64,000 nucleotides of DNA from CAXBGS01 sp963975425 (GCA_963975425.1 CAXBGS010000001.1:1178001-1242000); one strand, 5' to 3'. Counted from the first letter of the stretch, positions 18,101 through 27,723 are shown. A program made the numbers and translations. Notes: a model not told the origin generated them from the letters alone.

Positions 18101-18934
18101 ATGGCAAAACGTAAAAAAAGCGGCCAGACCATGGCCGACAAGGCGGACAAGTTCAAGTGTTATCAAAAGTCGGTTCAAACGCCTGAGCACGAAGTCGAGT
18201 TCTTTGAACAGGCGTATCGTGATTTCTATCGGCGAAAACCGAATTCGCTGCGCGAAGACTTTTGCGGAACATTCGCGGTTTGCTGCGAGTGGGTGAAATC
18301 CAGTGCCCGCCGTACCGCGCTGGGTGTTGATCTCTGTGACGAAACGTTGCAGTGGGGGCGTGATCACAATCTGTCAAAGCTGTCCGATGCACAACAAAAG
18401 CGAGTGCGTTTGTTGTTGCAGGATGTTCGTAAACGCAATCGGCCCCAAGTCGATGTGTTGGCGGCACAGAACTTTTCGTTCTGGATCTTTAAGACCCGAC
18501 CCGAAGTGATCGAATACTTCAAGACGGCCCGAGCCAATTTGAACGCCGAAGGCATCATGGTGCTGGATATGATGGGTGGCGGCGAGTGCTATGAAGAAGA
18601 TTTGGTCGATCGACGTACCATCGTCAAGGGAAAGAAGGGATTCAAGTACGAGTGGAAACAAGCCAGTTTCAATCCAATCACCGCCGAAGCGAAATTTGAT
18701 ATCAGCTTTAAGTTCAGCGACGGCAGTAAGCTGAAGAAAGCTTTTCAATACGATTGGCGTTTCTGGACGATTCCCGAAGTGCGAGAAATGTTGAGCGAAG
18801 CCGGGTTCAGCGAAAGTCATGTCTACTGGGAAATCGAAGACGAAGACGACCCAGAGGACGATGGAACCTGGGAACGCAGCGACGAAGCGCCAAGTGATCC
18901 CAGTTGGGTTTGCTACATCGTCGCTGCCAAATAG
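18101..18934 (+). CDS. Class I SAM-dependent methyltransferase
   Basis: The 277-residue protein has a basic N-terminus and then a Rossmann-type methyltransferase fold. Visible elements are LREDFCGTFAVCCEWV (motif I region, with GT in place of the usual GxG), ALGVDLCDETLQWG (motif II acidic residue) and a strand ending MVLDMMGGGECYE. The order fits small-molecule or uncharacterised methyltransferases; the substrate is unknown. The start ATG lies eight bases after the HTH-protein stop, which suggests coupled translation. The acidic C-terminal stretch DEDDPEDDG is unusual but not diagnostic. Confidence 0.8.
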   Translation: MAKRKKSGQTMADKADKFKCYQKSVQTPEHEVEFFEQAYRDFYRRKPNSLREDFCGTFAVCCEWVKSSARRTALGVDLCDETLQWGRDHNLSKLSDAQQKRVRLLLQDVRKRNRPQVDVLAAQNFSFWIFKTRPEVIEYFKTARANLNAEGIMVLDMMGGGECYEEDLVDRRTIVKGKKGFKYEWKQASFNPITAEAKFDISFKFSDGSKLKKAFQYDWRFWTIPEVREMLSEAGFSESHVYWEIEDEDDPEDDGTWERSDEAPSDPSWVCYIVAAK

Positions 18935-19006
18935 CCTCTTTCCGCTAGCCTGCATGAATTACATGAACGCAATCGCAGCGATGGTCATGCGTTTCGCCGG
19001 CCGTGT

Positions 19007-21082
19007 TTAATTGTTCGGTGCGACCGGAAGTTGCCAGCGTTCGTCAAAGAATCCTTTGTCGATGACATTGCCGGCAAAGATGGCATCGTCCATCTCGTCG
19101 CTGACTTCCAGCACCGCCCAATCCGGCAGCATCGCGATTTGACGTGAGTTGCTGGTGTTGGAAAACTCTCGAAATGTCATTCCGCTGTTGACGACCACGT
19201 ATCGATCCGGATTGCGGGGATTGGGATAACAGAACACCGGCGCGTGTGTACTCGGATCAAACTGCCGATCGCCCACTCGTATTTCATCCCGTGTCCACTG
19301 GATCGGCAACTGGGGTGCGATGTCTCGCAAGAACTGGTTGCTGCTGAAATCGCCAAAGCAAATCAGATTGCATGTTTCGATTTGTTCTTCGGTCAATTCC
19401 GCATCGGTAACGATGCGGACGTCGCCGCGCATCAGGCGCTGCCAACGACTTTTAGCGTACGCGATTTCTCGATCGATCCACCGCTGGACAACGCCGTGCA
19501 CCGCGGGACGACTGGGGACAACGAATATGAACCGGTCACAGAATGCGTCGTCGATGGGGCCCTGCATTCCCGGTCGTTTGCGCAATTCGGTTTGTTCGCC
19601 TGACAGCTGGTACCACTGTCCGTCGTCGGGATTGTCTCGAATCAACCGGCACTGCAGCCCGGCGGCTTCATCTTCGTCTTCGATGATCAAACGTTCGCGG
19701 TCGATGATTAACTTGATTTCATCCGAACCCTCTGGCCAGCCACTTTGACGAAAGTCCAATGCGATTTGACTGACACCTTCGGTGCGGATTTCCATCATTT
19801 CATCGGAAAGGATGTTGGCCTTCACTCGGCCGGCGTTCCAGTGCTCGGCAAGTCCGGTAACCGACAACCAGTCAGCCTGGTGATACCGCAGGGTGTGGGT
19901 CACAAACTCGATCGCTTTCCGCGGATGTTCCACCGGACTCGCAGCCCACTGAGCGATCGTGGCATCGATCGATTTTGCCGATACAGGATCGATCTTGTGT
20001 GCCATCCCCGCACCGATCACGTACGGCCAGTCGAACCCGGCTGATTTGGACGCTTCGAAGACCCGATCGGCTGCCTGTTTTTGTTTGTCGATTTCGCCGC
20101 TGTAAGCCACCACTTGTGTGTTCTTTAGGTTCGTGACCCAGGGCAACACGTCGTACCACCGAAGCAATTTTTGCTGAACCGGATCAAGGGGAAAGGGAGG
20201 ATCGTCGTGCCACTTTTGATAGACCAGCGTATCGACAAAACCTGCCCCCGGATTCACGGCGAACCACATCGCCGGATCATGAACGGCGAGGTGCCAGCAC
20301 CCGGCCCCGCCCATTGAAAATCCTCGAATGGCAACGCGATCGTCGTCGATCGCGATCAAGCGCTTGACGTGGTCGATGGATTCATAGACGTCACGCTCGC
20401 CGGCAAACTTAAACGCGTTGCAGTGCCGACCGAATGGGTGCAGTACGATCGTGCTTTCGGGAGCGTAATGTCCGACCTTGGTCATCCGCTCGCGCAGAAA
20501 CGGAATCTCTGTTTTCGTGTCACCGCGTCCATGCAGCCAAACATCCATACGAGAGGTCGGGGTGGCCGCTGCATCAAAGTTCGGCGGAATGACGAGGCCG
20601 TACGGTTGGACCGAATCGTCCAGATGCGAGACGAACCCGCCGACCAAGAGTTGCGGTTCCTGCAGCGGTTGATCGGCCAGTCCAATCAGTTTCAAGCCAC
20701 GCTGTCCATTGACCGCGGCGGACAAGCGGCGATCCGCTTCATCGAGCAACAAGCCCGCGTCTTTCACTTGCTCTTTCTTGAAGAACAGCTCTTGATCTAA
20801 CGCTAGCCGCACGGCGCGGACGAGCACTTGCACGTCGGGGCTCCATTTTGCCGCGTCGTCCGATCGCGACGCAGCTTCGTCAAGCTTGCTTTGAATTTGT
20901 TTGACACGGACTCGCAGCGATTTCCCGGCGGCCGCATCGATTTTGATTCCGGCGGGAGGAAGCCGTTTATAGGTTTCGGCGCGTAACCGCGTCGTCGCAA
21001 GTGGCGTTGCGATCAATAACAGACAGCACCATCGGGCGAACCCGAGTGACATAGCCGTTTGGGACATCGGAACGCGCAACAT
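19007..21082 (-). CDS. Exported alpha/beta-hydrolase with extra C-terminal domain
   Basis: A signal peptide (SLGFARWCCLLLIATPLATTRLRA) precedes a ~200-residue N-terminal part and an alpha/beta-hydrolase domain with the nucleophile elbow GFSMGGAGCW near residue 247 and a preceding DVWLHGRGD oxyanion region. This matches PHB-depolymerase or feruloyl-esterase-like (peptidase S9-like) enzymes. The last ~250 residues form a second part with a beta-rich look. I prefer ATG at 21082, with AGAGG eight bases upstream, over GTG at 21091. The gene lies just downstream of hisA on the same strand. The substrate is likely an ester or carbohydrate polymer, by inference only. Confidence 0.82.
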   Translation of the reverse strand: MLRVPMSQTAMSLGFARWCCLLLIATPLATTRLRAETYKRLPPAGIKIDAAAGKSLRVRVKQIQSKLDEAASRSDDAAKWSPDVQVLVRAVRLALDQELFFKKEQVKDAGLLLDEADRRLSAAVNGQRGLKLIGLADQPLQEPQLLVGGFVSHLDDSVQPYGLVIPPNFDAAATPTSRMDVWLHGRGDTKTEIPFLRERMTKVGHYAPESTIVLHPFGRHCNAFKFAGERDVYESIDHVKRLIAIDDDRVAIRGFSMGGAGCWHLAVHDPAMWFAVNPGAGFVDTLVYQKWHDDPPFPLDPVQQKLLRWYDVLPWVTNLKNTQVVAYSGEIDKQKQAADRVFEASKSAGFDWPYVIGAGMAHKIDPVSAKSIDATIAQWAASPVEHPRKAIEFVTHTLRYHQADWLSVTGLAEHWNAGRVKANILSDEMMEIRTEGVSQIALDFRQSGWPEGSDEIKLIIDRERLIIEDEDEAAGLQCRLIRDNPDDGQWYQLSGEQTELRKRPGMQGPIDDAFCDRFIFVVPSRPAVHGVVQRWIDREIAYAKSRWQRLMRGDVRIVTDAELTEEQIETCNLICFGDFSSNQFLRDIAPQLPIQWTRDEIRVGDRQFDPSTHAPVFCYPNPRNPDRYVVVNSGMTFREFSNTSNSRQIAMLPDWAVLEVSDEMDDAIFAGNVIDKGFFDERWQLPVAPNN

Positions 21083-21094
21083 GGAATTCACCTC

Positions 21095-21134
21095 TAGACC
21101 AACTCACCCGCGATTAGACCAACTCACCCGCGAT
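21095..21134. repeat. Perfect 20-bp tandem duplication over the hisA 3' end
   Basis: Two adjacent identical copies of a 20-base unit lie at 21095-21114 and 21115-21134. The copy nearer hisA holds its last coding codons and the stop is formed at the junction. The other copy sits before the next gene's ribosome-binding site. It looks like a recent slippage event and does not change hisA other than supplying the stop codon. Confidence 0.9.
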
Positions 21135-21890
21135 GCGTAACACGTCTTCTAGTTTCATCGCACCGTCATACAACGAACGACCCACGATCGCCGCGGGCAT
21201 TTGCATTTCAACCAGTTTTTGAACATCCTGCAGCGTTGACACTCCGCCACTGGCGACCAGAGGGATATCGGTGGCGTCTGCCATTTGTTTCAATCCGTCG
21301 AAATTGGGACCCTGCATCATGCCATCACGAGCGATGTCGGTGTAAATGATCGCGGCGATGTTGGCGGAACGTTGACGCAGGTCTTTCGCTAAATCGATCG
21401 CGGGCGTTTGACTCGTTTCCAACCATCCGTCGGTTGCGACCATCCCATCGCGGGCATCGATACCGGCGGCAAGTTTTCCGGCGTACTTGTCTGCCATCTC
21501 GGCAAACCATGCCGGTTGCTTTAGCGCTGCCGACCCGACCACCAATCGATGCAAGCCGACATCCAATAGCGAGGCGATTGCATCTTCGTCACGAACCCCA
21601 CCGCCCAACTGGCACGGCAATCCGGTCGCTTTGACGATCTTGGCGACGGCGGCGCGATTGGCCGCGGAATCGTCGCCCTTGGCGGCATCCAGGTCAACCA
21701 AGTGCAGCCACCTCGCACCGGCATCTTTCCAGCGCTGTGCGAACTCGACCGGGTCGTCACCAAAGACGGTTTGTCGTTCGTAATCGCCTTGCTTGAGCCG
21801 TACCGGCTTGCCGTGACGAAGATCGATTGCGGGCCAAATTTCCAAAGCGTGTTTCTCCAGTGGTGTCGGCGTTTGCCGCGGGTTTGCCAT
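21114..21890 (-). CDS. hisA: HisA isomerase (ProFAR isomerase)
   Basis: HisA is a TIM-barrel enzyme that isomerises ProFAR in histidine synthesis. The catalytic Asp is in AIDLRHGKPVRLKQGDY near residue 22, followed by LHLVDLDAAKGDDSANR-like sequence and QLGGGVRDEDAI. The second half shows IDARDGMVATDGW and ASGGVSTLQDV, the two phosphate-binding repeats of the barrel. At 258 residues it is of normal length with a slightly long N-terminus. No other his genes are adjacent, so histidine genes are dispersed in this genome. Confidence 0.93.
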   Translation of the reverse strand: MANPRQTPTPLEKHALEIWPAIDLRHGKPVRLKQGDYERQTVFGDDPVEFAQRWKDAGARWLHLVDLDAAKGDDSAANRAAVAKIVKATGLPCQLGGGVRDEDAIASLLDVGLHRLVVGSAALKQPAWFAEMADKYAGKLAAGIDARDGMVATDGWLETSQTPAIDLAKDLRQRSANIAAIIYTDIARDGMMQGPNFDGLKQMADATDIPLVASGGVSTLQDVQKLVEMQMPAAIVGRSLYDGAMKLEDVLRIAGELV

Positions 21891-21938
21891 TGGTTTGTCG
21901 TGGCGGTCGAAGCAATCGAACGCGACGACGTGGATTTT

Positions 21939-22598
21939 TTAAGGTGAGACCACAATCAGTTTATCCGCCACCTGCTCACTTAGCACGGTCGTGCGTTTGC
22001 TGACGCGAACCGTCGTCGTCGCCGCTTGTGGGGTATGGTCGATGACATCGCCGATCGACGAAAGTTCCAGTCCGGCGTCGGTCAGAAATCGCAAGAAATC
22101 GCTGTCTTGGTCCAACACGCGGACGATGCGAAACGACTCGCCGGCGGGCCACTGAGTCAAGGTTGTTCCTTCGGCGTCGTCAACGGTGCCGTCGCTGCGC
22201 GGTATCGGGTCGCCGTGGGGATCGGACTGCGGGTGTCCGAGATACGCGTCGATGCGATCGATCAATCGATCACTCACGGCGTGTTCCATGTGCTCGGCTT
22301 CCTCGTGAACTTCGTCCCACGAGAGGTCAAGCGTTTGTGATAAGAAAAGTTCAATCAAGCGATGGCGGCGGACCACTCGCAGCGCCAATCTTTCACCACT
22401 GGTTGTCAGCCGCACACCTTCGTACCGTTCGTACTGAACCAATTCGGCATCACGCAGCGTTTTTAGCATCGCCGTCACGCTGCCCGGTGAAACACATAAG
22501 TGCTGGGCAACGGCGCCGGTTGCGACCGGCGCATTTTCGGCGCGCGAGGAGAGTTGGTAAATCGCTTTGACGTAATTCTCTGTCGTCAAACTTGGCAT
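21939..22598 (-). CDS. DtxR/MntR-family metal-dependent repressor
   Basis: The 219-residue protein begins with the family's DNA-binding start LTTENYVKAIYQLS and recognition helix region VSPGSVTAMLKTLRD. The dimerisation and metal-binding part follows, with ERLALRVVRRHRLIELFL, EVHEEAEHMEHAVSDRL and DPHGDPIP. A C-terminal FeoA/SH3-like domain spans the last ~80 residues. The length matches three-domain DtxR/IdeR-type proteins more than two-domain MntR. The metal cannot be named safely; iron or manganese is expected. No transporter gene is adjacent to reveal its regulon. Confidence 0.9.
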   Translation of the reverse strand: MPSLTTENYVKAIYQLSSRAENAPVATGAVAQHLCVSPGSVTAMLKTLRDAELVQYERYEGVRLTTSGERLALRVVRRHRLIELFLSQTLDLSWDEVHEEAEHMEHAVSDRLIDRIDAYLGHPQSDPHGDPIPRSDGTVDDAEGTTLTQWPAGESFRIVRVLDQDSDFLRFLTDAGLELSSIGDVIDHTPQAATTTVRVSKRTTVLSEQVADKLIVVSP

Positions 22599-22658
22599 GC
22601 AAACGTCCGCCGGTACGTTGAAATGGTTGGCGCTGAATTTCTGAGAACCGAATCAATC

Positions 22659-23903
22659 CTAGGATGCGAAACCGGCAAGTTCTGCCGCCCGGCGAACACG
22701 CGTGATGCCGATGATGTACGCGGCCGTTCGCAGGGAGACTTCGTTTTGCTGAGCCGTCTGCCAGACGTTCTCGAACGCGTCGTTCATGGTCCGGTCCAGT
22801 TCCTGTCGAACGCGGTCCAAGGTCCAACGATAATGTTGGCGATTTTGGACCCATTCAAAATAGCTCACCGTGACGCCGCCGGCGTTGGCCAAGATGTCTG
22901 GCAAGATGATCACGCCTCGCTGGTGCAGTTTCTCATCGGCACCGGGATGAATCGGGCCGTTGGCCGCCTCGACAATAATTGACGCGCTGATTTTGTCGAC
23001 GTTTTCATCGTGGATCACGCCGCCCAGTGCGGCCGGTATCAACACGTCGATGTCGCCCAAGGACAACAGGTCGTTCACGTCCAACCGTTCACAGTCTTCA
23101 TAACCGCTTAACGATCGCGCCGGATGGTTCAGCGTATGCCTCAGCATCTCGGGAATGTTCAGACCGTCAGGATTGTAATACGTGCCCGTCACATCGCTGA
23201 CGGCGATGATCGGGAACTTTGACTCATACAGAAACTTGGCGGCGTGCGATCCGACGTTACCGAACCCTTGAATCGCGACGCGAGTTTTGTCGGCGAGTCG
23301 CCCCAGTCGATTGGTCAGTTTTACCGTCAGCGCACCGACGCCGCGCCCGGTCGCCTCTTCACGACCCTTGGCACCGTATTCTTCGACCGGCTTGCCCGTG
23401 ATCACGGCTGGATTGAAGCCGTGGTATTTTTCCCACTGATTTCGGAACCATGCCATCACGCGGTGGTCGGTTCCCATGTCGGGTGCTGGGATATCGGTAT
23501 CGGGACCGACGATGTCATGAATCTGGTCGACGAAGGCACGGGTCAGTCGCTCTAATTCGCGGCTAGAGAGTTCGCGTGGGTCGACACCGATGCCACCTTT
23601 CGCGCCGCCATAGGGCAAGTCAACCACGGCGGTTTTCCAAGTCATTAAACTGGCGAGCGCGCGAGTCTCGTCAAGATCGACTTCGGGGTGATAACGCAAT
23701 CCACCCTTCATGGGGCCGCGATAGTTGTCATGCTGGACGCGGAAGCCGACAAAGTTTGCCAAGTGTCCGTCGTCCCGTTCGATCGTCACCTGCACTTGAA
23801 TTTCGCGGTGCGGCATCAGCAACGCATCCCGCAACTCCGGTGCGATTTTTAGGTGCTCCGCTGCTACATCAAAGTAGCATTGCATGGCTTCGAAGGCTCG
23901 CAT
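22659..23903 (-). CDS. gdhA: Glutamate dehydrogenase (Glu/Leu/Phe/Val family)
   Basis: The 414-residue protein carries the family core KGGLRYHP, the catalytic segment YGGAKGGIGVDP, the acid-site region IPAPDMGT and the NAD(P)-binding motif VAIQGFGNVGSHAAKFLYE. It interconverts glutamate and 2-oxoglutarate plus ammonia and belongs to the ~410-residue hexameric type. Coenzyme preference is not certain from sequence. It is transcribed divergently from nothing obvious and lies downstream of a 260-base gap after the phospholipase-like gene. Confidence 0.93.
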   Translation of the reverse strand: MRAFEAMQCYFDVAAEHLKIAPELRDALLMPHREIQVQVTIERDDGHLANFVGFRVQHDNYRGPMKGGLRYHPEVDLDETRALASLMTWKTAVVDLPYGGAKGGIGVDPRELSSRELERLTRAFVDQIHDIVGPDTDIPAPDMGTDHRVMAWFRNQWEKYHGFNPAVITGKPVEEYGAKGREEATGRGVGALTVKLTNRLGRLADKTRVAIQGFGNVGSHAAKFLYESKFPIIAVSDVTGTYYNPDGLNIPEMLRHTLNHPARSLSGYEDCERLDVNDLLSLGDIDVLIPAALGGVIHDENVDKISASIIVEAANGPIHPGADEKLHQRGVIILPDILANAGGVTVSYFEWVQNRQHYRWTLDRVRQELDRTMNDAFENVWQTAQQNEVSLRTAAYIIGITRVRRAAELAGFAS

Positions 23904-24165
23904 CGGTACGACATCACATTGGTAAGCCCACGTGCCGTGCGCGGGTCAGGAGGGGGGAGTAGAGAGCTTGCCGGATACCCGCAGACGGCGATGCGAGTGA
24001 AAGTGCCAACCGAATGCCAGGCAGGGACTGGCGCTCATCCATGGCACCCTACAACGATAACACGCCGAGCGGCCGTTGCTAAGTCGCGGTCCCGGGCACT
24101 CGTCGCCCCGATTTGGTGCGAAATCCGCGTCGAAGGTGTGTCGGTTGCAAGTGATCGCGGTCCGG

Positions 24166-25206
24166 CTAGGCGGCGCGGCGGTCGGGACTATCGGATTGAC
24201 GATCCACCTCGGTCGGAAACGGCAGCGTTGCGCTGCGAACTCGATCGCGATTCTGACGGTAAAGCATTTCGTCGGCATAGACCTGCGCGACTCGGTGCAT
24301 GACGTCGACTTCCGCTGGCAGGTGTTTTTTCAGAGTCCCACGAACTCGGTACTCGTTGATCAGTTGGTCGACCTCGATCACATCGAGATGAGATTTCAAG
24401 CGGCGGATCCATGTTTGCAGGGGAATGCCAAGCAGGGCGGTGGCACATGGTACGGCCAGTTTGTGATTCGGCAGCGGTTTGCGACGCAACGTTTCGGCGT
24501 CCGATGCGGCGCGCTCGAGTACACGTGCCCAGCCGGTGATCGATAGCCCGAATAGTCCCGCCAAGGTCATCCGAATTCGATCATTCAGACCCGCCGGCGG
24601 ATCGATTGCCGCCGCCTTCAAGTCGTACTCGGTGACCAGTTGGCTGTATTGTCGATTCGCATAACGGGCGGCATGCAGAATGGCTTCGCCCAACCATCCG
24701 GGGCCGCGAGTCAATTGCACGACCGCGCGCAAATCGTTTTCGATCCAAGTGCGCACGATGTCGTCGTAGGCCTCGGAAACACTCCATTCCAACGGTCGAT
24801 GGATGATGCGCCCGCGAGCGCACTGCATCGTGTGCAGCGGCTGGATCGGGTCAACGAAATAATGGCTCAACACGCCTGCCGCATGTGCGGCATCGCTATA
24901 ACGCTGGTCACGTAAACTATCTTGCAGACGGTCGTACCAGTGATGTGCCACACGCGGTGCGCCGCCCCAATAGCCTTGCGTGACATGAATGACGTGATTC
25001 TGGTAATCGCGAAACCGCACATCGGGATCGATCGTCCCCATCAAGTACCGGTCGTAGTGACGCAACAGCAACGATACCAGTCGATGACCGGATTGCGTTT
25101 GAACCAGTGGCAATGCATCGATCGCAAACCAATGATGGGTACACCGACAATGCCATCGTCGCAGCGTACGAAATAAGCAATCACGCAGCGTGTAAGGCGC
25201 GCTCAT
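24166..25206 (-). CDS. Zinc-dependent phospholipase C / P1-nuclease-like protein
   Basis: The 346-residue protein has the metal-site pattern of the zinc-dependent phospholipase C/S1-P1 nuclease family: THHWFAIDALPL near the N-terminus, HVTQGYWGGAPRVAHHWYD, and AAGVLSHYFVDPIQPLHT, where His and Asp residues bind three zinc ions. I see no signal peptide, so this may be cytoplasmic. I use ATG at 25206 (MSAPYTLRD); another in-frame ATG at 25245 adds 13 residues, and the frame is open to 25461. A long C-terminal region is helical with basic residues. Substrate unknown. Confidence 0.72.
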   Translation of the reverse strand: MSAPYTLRDCLFRTLRRWHCRCTHHWFAIDALPLVQTQSGHRLVSLLLRHYDRYLMGTIDPDVRFRDYQNHVIHVTQGYWGGAPRVAHHWYDRLQDSLRDQRYSDAAHAAGVLSHYFVDPIQPLHTMQCARGRIIHRPLEWSVSEAYDDIVRTWIENDLRAVVQLTRGPGWLGEAILHAARYANRQYSQLVTEYDLKAAAIDPPAGLNDRIRMTLAGLFGLSITGWARVLERAASDAETLRRKPLPNHKLAVPCATALLGIPLQTWIRRLKSHLDVIEVDQLINEYRVRGTLKKHLPAEVDVMHRVAQVYADEMLYRQNRDRVRSATLPFPTEVDRQSDSPDRRAA

Positions 25207-25575
25207 GCTGTTGATACAGGCGGCGGATGGTGGCGTCGCGGACATGTGCGGAGTGTCGCGATTTCGACTCTTGCGAGGCAAGATGAATTGTCGCCGCTGC
25301 GGAATCAGAAATGCATCGTAAAAGAAGACGTGAAAGAAGAAAAGCATCGCGAAATGGCCACACGTGCCCCGCGAAATGTACCGGCAGACGCGACCATCGC
25401 GAGCGTTGGCGACGCGGATTCTGTCCCACCGTTCCTGACGGCAATCGATCCCTGGCTGCAATGAAAGGCGCAGAGATTGCCGTTACGTTTCCTGCTGGGA
25501 TTCTGTATATCCGCCTAGCACGAGCCGCAGGACGAACACGGCTCCGTTCTTGACGCATTCGCAAAGGATAGCATT
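25207..25575. other. Intergenic region between divergent genes
   Basis: The 369 bases separate a leftward phospholipase-like gene and a rightward MscS gene, so promoters for both are expected here. The leftward frame stays open to 25461 but has no conserved look, and I do not call it coding. No clear repeat or hairpin was found. Confidence 0.5.
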
Positions 25576-26664
25576 GTGGCTGATGGCATCGAAATTCCGA
25601 CAGAAACCGCTCCGATCGTGACCGCCGGCCTGGGTGAAAACGCGGGAATAACCGAACCCGCTGCGACTTCACCGGGAACCATGGAAGGATTGGGTGACGC
25701 GACAAATATGGCCATGTCAAAACTGCAAGAAGGCGACTTGAACTATCTGGTCGACTACGCAACCACACACTTGTTGCCCGCGGTTTTATACGCGGCAGCA
25801 GGTTTGGGCGTCATCTTTCTTGGCTACCTAGTCGCCAGCTATCTGTCACGCGTCATCAGCAAACCGGTTTGTCGCCGCGTCGATGAAACACTCGGACGTT
25901 TCGTCGGCAAGATTGTTTTCTACTGCGTCATGTTTGGCGTCGTGGGAGGTGTCTTGTCCAAGATGGGCGCACCGCTGGGTGGTCTTGCTGCGATGCTAGC
26001 TGCGGCCGGTTTTGCCGTGGGGCTCGCATTCCAAGGAACACTCAGTAATTTTGCGTCCGGCGTTTTGATGCTCGTGTTTCGTCCGTTCAAAGTCGGTGAC
26101 GTTGTCAACGCCGGAGGCGTGATGGGCAAGGTGAACGAAATTGATTTGTTCACAACCACACTGGATACACCTGACAATCGTCGCATCATTGTGCCCAACA
26201 GTGCGATTGCCGGGGGGACAATCGAAAACGTCAGCTACCATCCGCATCGACGCGTCGAAGTGGTTGTGGGTGTCGACTACAGTGCCGATTTGCAAACCAC
26301 GCGCGAAGCACTCACTCGCGCCACGGCGCAGTTCGCAGCGAACACGGTTCAAGGTGAAGGCAGAGGATCGCAGGTCGTGCTCAGCAATCTGGGTGACAGT
26401 GCCGTCGAGTGGAAAGTACGAATGTGGGTTGTCTCGTCAGACTTCTTCCCAATGACCGAAGCGTTAACCGGCGAAGTCAAATCACAGCTGGATGCCGTCA
26501 ACATCGGAATTCCTTATCCGCAACTGGATGTACACCTCAGTCGCGTCGATGGGCCCGAAGAGACGGCCAGCGGCGACGAAACGCGACGTCGGGGACGTGT
26601 ACGGCCGATGCGACGTGAAAACGACGTTGTTGGCGGTGATTCCTATTCGGCCTATGCGTCTTAA
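25576..26664 (+). CDS. Mechanosensitive ion channel of the MscS type
   Basis: MscS channels open on membrane tension and release solutes on osmotic down-shock. The 362-residue protein has a ~50-residue Gly/Ala-rich N-terminus and three hydrophobic segments (about 70-95, 112-135 and 140-160). The pore helix is the Gly/Ala-rich GLAAMLAAAGFAVGLAFQGTLSNFASGVLML, read here over positions ~142-172. The beta domain with RPFKVGDVV and VPNSAI follows. The C-terminus adds a ~40-residue charged tail (ETRRRGRVRPMRRE). Start is GTG with AAAGGA upstream at 25563-25568. Confidence 0.92.
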   Translation: MADGIEIPTETAPIVTAGLGENAGITEPAATSPGTMEGLGDATNMAMSKLQEGDLNYLVDYATTHLLPAVLYAAAGLGVIFLGYLVASYLSRVISKPVCRRVDETLGRFVGKIVFYCVMFGVVGGVLSKMGAPLGGLAAMLAAAGFAVGLAFQGTLSNFASGVLMLVFRPFKVGDVVNAGGVMGKVNEIDLFTTTLDTPDNRRIIVPNSAIAGGTIENVSYHPHRRVEVVVGVDYSADLQTTREALTRATAQFAANTVQGEGRGSQVVLSNLGDSAVEWKVRMWVVSSDFFPMTEALTGEVKSQLDAVNIGIPYPQLDVHLSRVDGPEETASGDETRRRGRVRPMRRENDVVGGDSYSAYAS

Positions 26665-26852
26665 TCCTTCACTGCAAACGACTTAGAAACGGTCACGGGA
26701 AAACGATTTCCAGATCGCGCAGAATTCATCCTTTCGGATTGTCGCGCTGCCTTCGGAAGCGACTATGATGTCGGCGACTTTATCAGTTGCCGGCATTTTT
26801 TTGACACGGTACGACAGCCGGCGCGAAACACGGGAGGGGAGTTCGCCTGATT

Positions 26853-27572
26853 ATGTGGCATACGAGTCGAGGGGACCGCACACTGGCGGGTGCGGAAGGA
26901 ATATTGATCGGTCACGCGATCGAAACGCTGATCGATAGTCTGATGGTGCACTATGACGAGGATATCGATGACGAGTCCGCGTTCCAGTGTGAATCGGGAA
27001 TCGCGGTCTTTGATTCGCTGTCCACGTCTCAGCGGTTGGCGCTGTTGCACGATGTCGCAAGGCATCTGCTGACACCAACCGAGTCGGCACTGCCATTGTC
27101 GGCGACAGCAGAAGCAGCCGTCGCGGCGGTCTTTGTGGAAATCCGAGATCAAGTCGCCATCGAAATCGGGCTGATGGGGGCCAGCCCAACGAGGTCGGCC
27201 GATCAATCACATGGCACGCTATGGCGAAAACTGGTGCTCGAAGCGCACTACTCAATTTTCGGTGAACTCTCAGCGACGGACTTAGAGCCGGAGTACGACG
27301 ACGGAACCATTTATCGTCCCGCGGTTGATTCACGTGATATGAACACTTGGGAAGACATCATCGAACATCTGACCGACGCAGTGCTGTGGGATCGCGACTT
27401 TGAAATGGCCGACAGCTTTTTGGATGTCGATCCTGGCGTTTCTCAGCAGCGCCGCCGATTGCTGGGAATCGATGATGACTACTTCACTCGCGTGGCGCCG
27501 GATCCCCGTCCCAATGAAGTGTTTGATCTGGTTTCGCGAACCCGTGACATCGTCCGCCGAAAGCCAAGATAG
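26853..27572 (+). CDS. Hypothetical acidic cytoplasmic protein
   Basis: The 239-residue protein has no signal peptide, no membrane segment and no domain that I recognise. It is rich in Asp and Glu in the second half (for example PEYDDGTIYRPAVDSRD and FLDVDPG). Its first half looks helical, around GILIGHAIETLIDSLMVHYDEDIDDE. A GGAGGGGAG run at 26833-26841 is a possible ribosome-binding region but is far from the start. The position downstream of MscS is probably separate transcription. Codon use looks like the neighbours. Function unknown. Confidence 0.7.
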   Translation: MWHTSRGDRTLAGAEGILIGHAIETLIDSLMVHYDEDIDDESAFQCESGIAVFDSLSTSQRLALLHDVARHLLTPTESALPLSATAEAAVAAVFVEIRDQVAIEIGLMGASPTRSADQSHGTLWRKLVLEAHYSIFGELSATDLEPEYDDGTIYRPAVDSRDMNTWEDIIEHLTDAVLWDRDFEMADSFLDVDPGVSQQRRRLLGIDDDYFTRVAPDPRPNEVFDLVSRTRDIVRRKPR

Positions 27573-27588
27573 CCCGCGGGCTGCCGGC

Positions 27589-27660
27589 GTGATGTTCGGT
27601 GTTGTGTCTGGCGTGATGTTCGGTGTTGTGTCTGGCGTGATGTTCGGTGTTGTGTTCGCT
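27589..27660. repeat. Three 24-bp tandem repeats
   Basis: Three head-to-tail copies of a 24-base unit beginning GTGATGTTCGGT lie between converging genes. Copies one and two are identical, and the third differs at its last few bases. No gene spans them convincingly. Confidence 0.9.
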
Positions 27661-27723
27661 GGGCAATGGGACCATGCACCCGGATGATCTTGCGACTGTG
27701 GCCAATTCCCCTAAGCTGCAGCT

